Below, piece by piece: positions 47,149-55,068 of a stretch of 64,000 nt of DNA. A model generated the notes under the pieces. The model did no database searches and had not been told where the DNA came from. It saw only the letters and a program-made list of their open reading frames with translations. Location of the stretch: contig NZ_CP108025.1 of the NCBI RefSeq assembly GCF_041435095.1, forward strand, positions 6,138,001 to 6,202,000. Reading direction: 5' to 3'. The position numbers and the translations under genes are program-made. Position 1 is the stretch's first letter. Every line of letters begins with the position of its first letter. The DNA is from Kitasatospora sp. NBC_00315 (GTDB taxonomy: Bacteria; Actinomycetota; Actinomycetes; Streptomycetales; Streptomycetaceae).

Positions 47149-47221
47149 CGCCGGTCGCCACCGCAGCGCCACCACCGCCGTCACCAGCGCAGCGTCACCC
47201 CGCCGGTCACCACCGCAGCGC
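47149..47221. repeat. Three imperfect ~25-bp repeats after the MFS gene
   Basis: Copies of the pattern cgccggtcaccaccgcagcg (with small changes) start at about 47149, 47175 and 47200, between the convergent MFS and dnaE genes. Confidence 0.7.
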
Positions 47222-47265
47222 GTTCCCCCGCCCCGGGTCCGGGTCCGGGCCCGGCCGCCCGCCGG

Positions 47266-50200
47266 TCAGGCGCTCCAGGCGGACGGCCCCAGCAGTGTCT
47301 TGACCTCGCTCGCGAAGCCGTTGTCGGGGTTGACCAGGAACCCGAGCTCGTAGAGGACGTTCTTCTGCGGACTGGTGGTCAGCATCCGGACGGGCACGTC
47401 CCCGGGGTGGGCCCGCAGCGAGCGCTTGAGCTCGTGCACCACGCGCGGGCTCACCTTGGTGAACGGGACGGTGATCTGCACGGGGGGCTTGCCGCCGTGC
47501 TCGGCCGAGGAGATGTCGAGGGTGCTGATCTCCTGGCCGAAGATGCTCAGGGAGCCGTCGCGCTCGTTGAGCCGGCCGCGGGCCGAGATGACGTTGTCCT
47601 CGACCATCTGGTCGGCCATCAGGTTGTAGGTGGCGGGGAAGAACAGCACCTCGACGGAGCCGTCGCGGTCCGCCAGCGTGATGATGGCCCAGGCGTTGCC
47701 GGCCTTGTTGATCCGGCGGTCCACGCCGGTGATCAGCCCGGCGAGCTTGACCTCGCCCTCGGTGCGCCCGGAGCCGAGCAGCTCCGCGATGGAGATGTCA
47801 CGGTTGCGGGAGAGGATGTGCTCGGCGCCGTCCAGCGGGTGGCTGGAAACGTACAGGCCGAGCATCTCCCTTTCGAGGCTGAGCAGTTGCTTGCGCGGCC
47901 ACTCGCGTTCGGTGAGTTCGAAGTCCAGGCCGATGGCCGGGATGTCCTCGCCGTTGTCCATCGCGCCGAACAGGTCGTCCTGGCCGATGGCCTGCTGCTT
48001 CTTGACGCCGGTGACGGCGTCGACCGCACTCTCGTGCACGCTGGTGAGCGAGAGCCGGGTGTGCCCGAGCGAGTCGAAGGCGCCGGCCTTGATCAGGGAG
48101 TCGATGGTGCGCTTGTTGCACACCACCAGCTCGACCTTGTCGAGGAAGTCGGCGAAGGAGGTGTACTTGCCCTTCTCGCCACGGGTCCGCACCAGGGACT
48201 CGATGACGGGCACGCCGACGTTGCGGACGGCCTTGAGGCCGAAGCGGACGTCGGTGCCGACGGCGGTGAAGTCGACCACGGACTCGTTCACGTCCGGCGA
48301 GAGGATCTTGATGCCCATCTGGCGGCACTCGGCGAGGTAGATCGCCATCTTGTCCTTGTCGTCGGCCACCGACGTGAGCAGGGCGGCCATGTACTCGGCC
48401 GGATAGTTCGCCTTGAGGTAGGCGGTCTGGTAGGAGACCAGCCCGTACGCGGCGGAGTGCGATTTGTTGAACGCGTAGCCGGCGAACGGGACCAGGACGT
48501 CCCAGACCGCCTGGATGGCCTCGTCGGAGTAGCCGCGCTCCTTGCAGCCCGCGTGGAAGGGCACGAACTCCTTCTCCAGGACCTCCTTCTTCTTCTTGCC
48601 CATCGCGCGGCGGAGCAGGTCTGCCTGTCCGAGGCTGTAGCCGGCCAGCACCTGCGCGGCTCGCTGCACCTGCTCCTGGTAGACGATCAGGCCGTACGTC
48701 GGGCCGAGGACCTCCTTGAGAGGCTCCTCCAGCTCCGGGTGGATCGGGATGATCTCCTGCTGGGCGTTCTTGCGCAGCGCGTAGTTGGTGTGCGAGTTCA
48801 TGCCCATCGGGCCGGGCCGGTACAGCGCCGAGACGGCGGAGATGTCGGCGAACTCGGTGGGCTTCATCAGCTTGAGCAGGGCGCGCATCGGGCCGCCGTC
48901 GAGCTGGAAGACGCCCAGGGTGTCACCCCGGGCGAGGAGTTCGTACGTGGTGGGGTCGTCGAGGGGGATCTTCTCGATGTTGACCTCGCCACCGCGGTTG
49001 GACTTGATGATCTTGATGCAGTGGTCGATGATGCCCAGGTTCCGCAGACCCAGGAAGTCCATCTTGATCAGGCCCAGGGCTTCGCAGGACGGGTAGTCGA
49101 AGCCGGTGATGATCGTGCCGTCCTTGTCCCGCTTGTGCAGCGGGACGAGTTCCAGCAGGGGTGTGGACGAGAGGATCACGGCGGCCGCGTGCACGCCGGT
49201 GCCGCGGATCAGGCCCTCGATGCCGAGGCCGGTGTCGATGATCTTCTTGACGTCGGGCTCGTTCGCGTAGAGCGAGCGGATCTCGGTGCCCTCGTTGTAG
49301 CGCGGGTGCTTCTCGTTGAACAGGTCCGCCAGCGGGACGCCCTTGCCCATCACGTCCGGCGGCATCGCCTTGGTGATCCGGTCGCCCATCGCGAAGGGGT
49401 AGCCGAGGATGCGGTTGGCGTCCTTGACGGCGGCCTTGGCCTTGATGGTGCCGAAGGTGTTCACCTGGGCGGTGTACGCCTCGCCGTACTTGTCGGTGAC
49501 GTAGCGCACCATCTGGTCGCGCTGGCGGTCGTCGAAGTCGATGTCGACGTCCGGGGGGTTGATGCGCTCGGGGTTCAGGAACCGCTCGAACAGCAGATCG
49601 TGCTCCAGCGGGTCCAGCTCGGTGATCCGGGTCAGGTAGGAGACCATCGACCCGGCCGCGGAGCCACGGCCCGGGCCGACCGGGATGCCGTTGTCGCGGG
49701 CGTACTGGCAGATGTCCGCGACCACGAGGAAGTACGCGTCGAAGCCCATCGGGGAGATGACGCCCATCTCCAGCTCGACCCGGTCCAGCACCTCCTGGCT
49801 CGGGTTGTCGCCGTAGCGCAGCGACAGCCCGGCCTTGATCTTCTGGCGCAGGAAGGACGCCTGGGTCTCGCCCTCGGGCACGTCGAACTGCGGCATCCGG
49901 TCGACGTAGGTGAAGACCTCGTCGTAGGGCTGGATCCGCTCGCCGATCGCCAGCGTGTTGTCACAGGCCTCGGGCAGCTCGCGGAACATCTCCCGCATCT
50001 GCTCGGCGGTCTTGATGTAGTAGCCCGAGCCGTTGAACTTGAACCGGTTCGGGTCGTCCTTGTTCTTGCCCACGCCGACGCAGAGCAGGCTGTCGTGCGC
50101 GTCGGACTGGTCCTCGGTGACGTAGTGCGAGTCGTTGGTGGCCAGCAGCGGGATGTTCAGTTGCTTCGCCAGGCGCAGCAGGTCCTCGCGGACGTCGCGC

Positions 50201-50814
50201 TCGATGGACAGGCCGTGGTCCATCAGCTCCAGGAAGTAGTTCTCCCGGCCGAAGATGTCCTGGTAGGCAGCGGCGGCCTTGACCGCCTCGTCGTACTGGC
50301 CCAGCCGCAGCCGGGTCTGCACCTCGCCCGAGGGGCAGCCGGTGGTGGCGATGATGCCGGCCGCGTTCTCGGCGATCAGCTCGCGGTCCATGCGGGGCTT
50401 CATGTAGTAGCCCTCCATCGACGCGAGCGAGGAGAGCTTGAAGAGGTTGCGCAGGCCCTGGGCGTTCTCCGCCCACATGGTCATGTGGGTGTACCGGCCG
50501 CCGCCGGAGACGTCCTTGCCGCCCTCACCGTCGGCGTTGGCCATCCGCTGCCCGCCCGGAGCCCAGAAGACCGGCTTCTTCGCGAAGCGCGAACCGGGCG
50601 CGACGTACGCCTCGATCCCGATGATCGGCTTCACCGAGCTCTTGGTCGCGGTCTGGAAGAACTCGTACGCGCCGAACATGTTGCCGTGGTCGCTCATCGC
50701 GATGGCCGGCATGCCCTGCTTCTCGGCCTCGGCGAAGAGCTTGCCGTTCTTCGCCGCCCCGTCCAGCATCGAGTACTCGGTGTGGACATGGAGGTGCACG
50801 AAGCTGTCGGCCAC
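47266..50814 (-). CDS. dnaE: DNA polymerase III alpha subunit DnaE
   Basis: 1182 residues, full length. The replicative polymerase begins with an intact PHP domain (HLHVHTEYSMLDG, AIAMSDHGNMFG), whose metal-dependent exonuclease provides proofreading in actinobacterial DnaE1 (family knowledge). Polymerase active-site motifs include PGRGSAAGSMVSYL and PDVDIDFDDR at about residue 420. A helix-hairpin-helix region and a C-terminal OB fold (VKLAGLITGVDRRINK) follow. ATG 50814. A PemK/MazF-like gene lies 212 bp upstream on the same strand. Confidence 0.98.
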   Translation of the reverse strand: MADSFVHLHVHTEYSMLDGAAKNGKLFAEAEKQGMPAIAMSDHGNMFGAYEFFQTATKSSVKPIIGIEAYVAPGSRFAKKPVFWAPGGQRMANADGEGGKDVSGGGRYTHMTMWAENAQGLRNLFKLSSLASMEGYYMKPRMDRELIAENAAGIIATTGCPSGEVQTRLRLGQYDEAVKAAAAYQDIFGRENYFLELMDHGLSIERDVREDLLRLAKQLNIPLLATNDSHYVTEDQSDAHDSLLCVGVGKNKDDPNRFKFNGSGYYIKTAEQMREMFRELPEACDNTLAIGERIQPYDEVFTYVDRMPQFDVPEGETQASFLRQKIKAGLSLRYGDNPSQEVLDRVELEMGVISPMGFDAYFLVVADICQYARDNGIPVGPGRGSAAGSMVSYLTRITELDPLEHDLLFERFLNPERINPPDVDIDFDDRQRDQMVRYVTDKYGEAYTAQVNTFGTIKAKAAVKDANRILGYPFAMGDRITKAMPPDVMGKGVPLADLFNEKHPRYNEGTEIRSLYANEPDVKKIIDTGLGIEGLIRGTGVHAAAVILSSTPLLELVPLHKRDKDGTIITGFDYPSCEALGLIKMDFLGLRNLGIIDHCIKIIKSNRGGEVNIEKIPLDDPTTYELLARGDTLGVFQLDGGPMRALLKLMKPTEFADISAVSALYRPGPMGMNSHTNYALRKNAQQEIIPIHPELEEPLKEVLGPTYGLIVYQEQVQRAAQVLAGYSLGQADLLRRAMGKKKKEVLEKEFVPFHAGCKERGYSDEAIQAVWDVLVPFAGYAFNKSHSAAYGLVSYQTAYLKANYPAEYMAALLTSVADDKDKMAIYLAECRQMGIKILSPDVNESVVDFTAVGTDVRFGLKAVRNVGVPVIESLVRTRGEKGKYTSFADFLDKVELVVCNKRTIDSLIKAGAFDSLGHTRLSLTSVHESAVDAVTGVKKQQAIGQDDLFGAMDNGEDIPAIGLDFELTEREWPRKQLLSLEREMLGLYVSSHPLDGAEHILSRNRDISIAELLGSGRTEGEVKLAGLITGVDRRINKAGNAWAIITLADRDGSVEVLFFPATYNLMADQMVEDNVISARGRLNERDGSLSIFGQEISTLDISSAEHGGKPPVQITVPFTKVSPRVVHELKRSLRAHPGDVPVRMLTTSPQKNVLYELGFLVNPDNGFASEVKTLLGPSAWSA

Positions 50815-51026
50815 GGTGGAAAGGCTCCTAGCAGAGGGGGCGGGACGCGTTCCGGGGGATGTTCCACCCTAGCGCCACTGAGGCCCTTGAACCTCGCCGT
50901 GACCGATGGTGTCCGCGATGCCTTCACAAGCGATCGGGGCTGCTCGGGCAGGGCCGTCGCAGGGGCCGGACGGGTCGGCGCCCGGCCCCCGGTGAGACCG
51001 ACGTCACGTACCCGCCCGGCGGCCGG

Positions 51027-51476
51027 TCAGCTCCAGCGGTAGCGCAGCTTCAGCCGGTCCACGACGAGGTTGAAGCGGGCCCGGTCCAGCGCGCAGGCCT
51101 CGCGGCGCATCCCCGCGTCGTGCACCCGCAGCACCCGGTCCAGGGCGACCCAGGAATCCCGGCCGGTGCGGTCCCAGGGCCCCGAGCCGATCGGCACCCA
51201 GTCGCTGTCGGCGTGCGCCTTGCTGGAGAGCATCACGGTGAGCAGCGTGCCGTCCGCCTCCCGGGCGACCACCAGCACCGGGCGGTCCTTGCCGCGGCCG
51301 TCGTTCTCCTCGTACGGCACCCAGGTCCAGACGATCTCGCCCGGGTCGGGATCACCGTCGTGGTCGGGCGCGTACTCGGTGCGGACCCGGCCGATCCGCA
51401 GCGGGTCGACCTCCCGGGTCGCGGCGGGTCCGTGGGAGCCGGGGGAGCGCTCGTCCTGGTGCGTCAACTCAGCCAT
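51027..51476 (-). CDS. Orphan PemK/MazF family protein
   Basis: 149 residues. MazF-like fold signature DPGEIVWTWVPYEENDGRGKDRPVLVV, followed by VMLSSKAHADSDWVPIG and the SWVALDRVLRV segment. An N-terminal extension of about 45 residues precedes the domain. MazF toxins are mRNA endonucleases normally paired with an antitoxin, but no small antitoxin gene is visible next to it. It lies between the LysR gene and dnaE, so it may be a domesticated, non-toxic relative. Confidence 0.78.
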   Translation of the reverse strand: MAELTHQDERSPGSHGPAATREVDPLRIGRVRTEYAPDHDGDPDPGEIVWTWVPYEENDGRGKDRPVLVVAREADGTLLTVMLSSKAHADSDWVPIGSGPWDRTGRDSWVALDRVLRVHDAGMRREACALDRARFNLVVDRLKLRYRWS

Positions 51477-51507
51477 GCGCGAAGGCTAGTGATCGCGGCC
51501 CGGACGA

Positions 51508-52527
51508 TCAAGATCCCGGCGCGGTCGCGCTCCCGAGAGCGGAGGGCAGCGTCGTGCGCAGCGCGGCGGTGAAGGCGGCCACGGCCGGGTGGGTGGCCGC
51601 CCCGCTGCGGAACGCCGTCCTGGTGCGGCGGCACATCGCGAGTTCGGTGAGGAGGACGCCCGGCGGCGGGTCCACCGCACCGAGGCGGGGGACCAGGGCG
51701 ACCCCCTGGCCCGCCGCGACCAGGGCCAGCACGGTGGCGAACTCGTCGACCTGGTGGCGCACCCGGGGGGTGAAGCCGGCCGCCTCGCAGGCCCGGACGG
51801 CCATCGTGCGGCAGAGCGTGCCGGGCGTACCCATGATCCAGGGGGTGTCCCGGTGCGCGGCGACCGGATCGACGGGGGCCGACGCGGCGGCGGCGCCGGC
51901 CGACGCCGGGGTCGCGGCCGGAGCGGCGCCGTCGGTCCTGGCTGACGCCAGAGCGGCGCCGTCGGTCCTGGCTGACGCCAGAGCGGCGCCGTCGGTCCTG
52001 GCTGACGCCAGATACATGGCCTCGCTGAACAGCGGTTCGGTGGCCAGGCCCGGTTCGGCCGGGGAGGGCACGAAGTCGTAGTCGTGGACGAGCGCGACGT
52101 CCAGCTCGCCCGCCCGCAGCGCGTCCGCGACGTCCGCCGGATCCATCTCGGCGACCATCGGTTCCAGCGCGGGGTGCTCGCGGGCGAGGACGGCCAGCGC
52201 GCCCGGGACGATCGCCCGGGCCGCACTCGGGAAGGTGCCGATCCGCAGCGGTCCGGCCGGCCCCTGCCGGGCGTCGACCAGTTCGGCGGCGGCCAGCTCC
52301 AGCCGCTCCAGCACGGCCTCGGCATGGCGGACCAGGTTGCGCCCGGCGGGCGTCAGGCTCACCCGGCGGCCGGTGCGCTCCAGCAGCGGCACCCCGGCCT
52401 CCCGCTCCAGCACGGACAGCTGCTGGGAGACGGCGGACGGACTGAAGGCGAGGGCCTCGGCCACGGCGGCGATGGTACCCCGGTGGGCGAGTTCCCTGAG
52501 CAGGCGCAGGCGCCGGACGTCGAGCAT
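51508..52527 (-). CDS. LysR family transcriptional regulator with an internal tandem repeat
   Basis: 339 residues. N-terminal winged HTH (LRLLRELAHRGTIAAVAEAL, then SPSAVSQQLSVLEREAGVPL), followed by a periplasmic-binding-like effector domain. The effector domain is interrupted at about 173-202 by three exact 10-residue repeats (ASARTDGAAL) and a further Ala/Pro-rich stretch to about 225. The gene is divergent from the DapA-like gene with a 72-bp shared control region, so it probably regulates that gene and itself. Confidence 0.88.
   Translation of the reverse strand: MLDVRRLRLLRELAHRGTIAAVAEALAFSPSAVSQQLSVLEREAGVPLLERTGRRVSLTPAGRNLVRHAEAVLERLELAAAELVDARQGPAGPLRIGTFPSAARAIVPGALAVLAREHPALEPMVAEMDPADVADALRAGELDVALVHDYDFVPSPAEPGLATEPLFSEAMYLASARTDGAALASARTDGAALASARTDGAAPAATPASAGAAAASAPVDPVAAHRDTPWIMGTPGTLCRTMAVRACEAAGFTPRVRHQVDEFATVLALVAAGQGVALVPRLGAVDPPPGVLLTELAMCRRTRTAFRSGAATHPAVAAFTAALRTTLPSALGSATAPGS
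51921..52010 (-). repeat. Three exact 30-bp tandem repeats inside the LysR gene
   Basis: Units at 51921-51950, 51951-51980 and 51981-52010 are identical (each starts gagcggcgcc and ends gctgacgcca). Because the unit is 30 bp, the reading frame is kept and ten residues are added per copy. Confidence 0.96.
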
Positions 52528-52528
52528 C

Positions 52529-52568
52529 GGTCCAGCTTACGGTTCTCGGTGGAAATGTGAACTGGACC
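52529..52568. promoter_or_regulatory. Nested inverted repeats in the LysR/DapA-like intergenic region
   Basis: GGTCCAG (52529-52535) with CTGGACC (52562-52568), and inside them GTTC (52542-52545) with GAAC (52559-52562). They lie in the 72-bp divergent spacer, the expected place for a LysR-type operator. Confidence 0.55.
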
Positions 52569-52599
52569 CGGCGGTACGGTGCGGGCCAGGCTGGTCACC

Positions 52600-53502
52600 A
52601 TGGACCACCGCACCCCGCTGCGCGGGATCTACGTACCGCTCGTCACCCCGTTCGCCGCCGACGGCACGATCGCCGCCGGGGCGCTGGAGGAGCTGGCGCA
52701 CGGCGCCCTGGACCAGGGCGCCGCCGGCCTCGCCGCGCTCGGCACCACCGCCGAGGAGGCCGCCCTGGACGCGGCCGAGCGGCGGACCGTGCTGCGGGTG
52801 ACCGCCGCCGTCTGCCGTGAGCGCGGCGCGACGCTGCTGGTCGGCGCCGGTGGCTCCGACACCCGGCGCGCCGGCGAGGCCCTGCTCGCGCTCGGCGAGC
52901 AGGCCCCGGAGGCGGCCGCCGCGATGGTGACCGTCCCGGCGTTCTCCCGCCCGGGCGAGGCCGGGGTCGTCGCGCACTTCCGGTACCTCGCCGGGCTGAG
53001 CCCCGTCCCGCTGGTGATCTACCACATCCCCTACCGCACCGGGCAGCCGCTCGGCGCCGCCGCGCTGCTGGAGCTGGCGGCCGTGCCGGGCATCGCCGGG
53101 GTCAAGTACGCGACCGGCGGCATCGACCAGGACACCGTCGAGCTGCTGGGCGCGGCCCCGGGGGGCTTCGCCGTGCTGGCCGGGGACGACGCCTTCCTCT
53201 CCCCGATGCTGGCGCTCGGCGCCGCCGGCGGCATCCTGGCCTCCGCCCACCTGGCCACCGCCCGCTTCGCCGAGCTGGCCGGGGCCTGGCTGGCCGGCGA
53301 CGTGGAGCGGGCCCGGCCGCTCGGCCACGCCCTGGCGGGCCTGGCCGGAGCCGCGTTCGCGGCGCCCAATCCCACCGTGATCAAGGGCGTGCTGCACGCC
53401 CAGGGCCGCATCCCCACCCCGGACGTCCGGCTGCCGCTGCTGCCCGCGGAGCCCGCCCGGGTGGCGGCGGCGCTGGCCCGGGCGGCGGCCCTGGCCGACT
53501 GA
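52600..53502 (+). CDS. DapA/NanA family aldolase
   Basis: 300 residues from ATG 52600 (MDHRTPLRGIYVPLVTPF); an in-frame GTG at 52579 would add 7 residues. TIM-barrel class I aldolase with Schiff-base lysine K169 in GVKYATG and the catalytic tyrosine Y141 in IYHIPYRTG. The loop usually reading GTTGE(S/A) is GTTAEEA here, so it may be not a true dihydrodipicolinate synthase but a related pyruvate-dependent aldolase. It is divergent from a LysR regulator and 175 bp upstream of asd, which acts just before DapA in lysine synthesis. Confidence 0.8.
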   Translation: MDHRTPLRGIYVPLVTPFAADGTIAAGALEELAHGALDQGAAGLAALGTTAEEAALDAAERRTVLRVTAAVCRERGATLLVGAGGSDTRRAGEALLALGEQAPEAAAAMVTVPAFSRPGEAGVVAHFRYLAGLSPVPLVIYHIPYRTGQPLGAAALLELAAVPGIAGVKYATGGIDQDTVELLGAAPGGFAVLAGDDAFLSPMLALGAAGGILASAHLATARFAELAGAWLAGDVERARPLGHALAGLAGAAFAAPNPTVIKGVLHAQGRIPTPDVRLPLLPAEPARVAAALARAAALAD

Positions 53503-53677
53503 GGCAGGGCCCCCGACGAGCCGGGGCCCGGGCCCCCACGGGCCGAGCGGAGCCCCTCCCCCGTTCACAGCGTGGAACGCCCCGCGGCCCGAGTCGGCTG
53601 TCAGGGCATGATGGGCGGAGTGCGGCTGACATCGGCAGGCTGTGACCTGCGAGAACCACCCCAGAGGAGATAGTCGG

Positions 53678-54703
53678 ATGAGGATCGGCATTGTTGGGGC
53701 CACCGGCCAGGTCGGCGCGGTCGTGCGCGGCATCCTGGCGGAGCGCGAGTTCCCGGTCGAGCAGCTCCGGCTGTTCGCCTCGGCCCGCTCGGCCGGACGC
53801 ACGCTGCCCTGGCAGGGCACCGAGATCACCGTCGAGGACGCGGCCACGGCCGACTACAGCGGCCTGGACATCGTGATCTTCTCGGCCGGCGGCTCGACCT
53901 CCAAGGAGCTGGCACCCAAGGTGGCGGCTGCCGGCGCGGTCGTCATCGACAACTCCTCGGCCTGGCGCCGCGACCCCGAGGTCCCGCTGGTGGTCTCGGA
54001 GGTCAACCCCGAGGCGATCGCCGACCGCCCCAAGGGCATCATCGCCAACCCGAACTGCACCACCATGGCCGCCATGCCCGTGCTGCGCCCGCTGCACGAG
54101 GAGGCCGGCCTGACCGCGCTGGTCGCCACCACCTACCAGGCCGTCTCCGGCTCCGGGCTGGCCGGCGTCGCCGAGCTGCACACCCAGGCCGGCAAGGTCG
54201 TCGGCGAGGCCGACCGGCTCACCCACGACGGCGAGGCCGTCGAGTTCCCGGCCCCCACCGTCTACCGGCGCCCGATCGCGTTCAACGTGATCCCGCTGGC
54301 CGGCAACCTGGTCGACGACGGCTCCTTCGAGACCGACGAGGAGCAGAAGCTCCGCAACGAGTCGCGCAAGATCCTCGGCATCCCCGAGCTCAAGGTCTCC
54401 GGCACCTGCGTGCGGGTGCCGGTCTTCTCCGGCCACTCGCTGCAGATCAACGCCCGCTTCGCCGGCCCGATCAGCGTCGAGCGCGCCTACGAGCTGCTCA
54501 AGGACGCGCCGGGCGTGGAGCTCTCCGAGATCCCGACCCCGCTCCAGGCCGCCGGCAAGGACGCCAGCTACGTCGGCCGGATCCGGGTGGACGAGACGGT
54601 CGACAACGGCCTCGCGCTCTTCCTCTCCAACGACAACCTCCGCAAGGGCGCGGCGCTCAACGCCGTCCAGATCGCCGAACTGGTCGCCGCCGAACTGGGC
54701 TGA
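53678..54703 (+). CDS. asd: Aspartate-semialdehyde dehydrogenase
   Basis: 341 residues. It reduces aspartyl phosphate to aspartate semialdehyde with NADPH, for lysine/diaminopimelate, threonine and methionine synthesis. Nucleotide-binding GIVGATGQVGAVVRGIL at the start, active-site C127 in NPNCTTMAAM, QAVSGSGLAGV and the substrate-binding RVPVFSGHSLQINARF. ATG 53678 chosen for AGAGGAGA 8 bases upstream; 12 extra codons upstream lack homology. A strong terminator follows. Confidence 0.96.
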   Translation: MRIGIVGATGQVGAVVRGILAEREFPVEQLRLFASARSAGRTLPWQGTEITVEDAATADYSGLDIVIFSAGGSTSKELAPKVAAAGAVVIDNSSAWRRDPEVPLVVSEVNPEAIADRPKGIIANPNCTTMAAMPVLRPLHEEAGLTALVATTYQAVSGSGLAGVAELHTQAGKVVGEADRLTHDGEAVEFPAPTVYRRPIAFNVIPLAGNLVDDGSFETDEEQKLRNESRKILGIPELKVSGTCVRVPVFSGHSLQINARFAGPISVERAYELLKDAPGVELSEIPTPLQAAGKDASYVGRIRVDETVDNGLALFLSNDNLRKGAALNAVQIAELVAAELG

Positions 54704-54722
54704 CCCGCTCCGCCCGGCACCG

Positions 54723-54758
54723 CCGCGCCCGTTCCCCGACGCCGGGGGACGGGCGCGG
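54723..54758 (+). terminator. Terminator after asd
   Basis: 16-bp arms (54723-54738, starting CCGCGCCCG, with 54743-54758) containing one G-T wobble, ACGC loop, then TTCGTCG. It begins 20 bp after the asd stop. Confidence 0.87.
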
Positions 54759-55068
54759 TTCGTCGCACGGGGGTCGCGGGCGCCCGGGGCCCGTGCGTCG
54801 ACGCACCGCCCGGACCGGGCGCGGCCGTGGTCCACCGGGCGCCCGGGGCGGCGGCCGGTCGGCGCCGGCGGCGCCCGGAGCCCGGCAGGGGCCGTCGGCC
54901 CGATCGGCGTGGTTTGGGGGATTGGAGGGCAGCCGGTCGGGCAGACTGCTCCGTACGCCGCGCCCCGGGCCGCCTGCCCGGGTGGTGGCGGACCGCGCCC
55001 GCGCGGCGCTGCCGGCCCGGTGGCGCGGTGCCCGGGGCCGACCGGAACGACCGGAAAGAGGTGCGGAC
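54759..55068. other. Intergenic region before the NYN-domain gene
   Basis: About 310 bp of very GC-rich sequence after the asd terminator. An open frame continues through it but its translation is Arg/Pro/Gly-rich and has no recognisable features. It should contain the NYN gene promoter; the less GC-rich patch at 54910-54930 (tggtttgggggattggaggg) is the likeliest part. Confidence 0.5.

Noticed and set aside
47407..51042. Plus-strand open frame of 1211 codons opposite dnaE
   Set aside because: Antisense shadow of DnaE, rich in Gly/Val/Asp/Arg repeats typical of reverse frames in GC-rich DNA.
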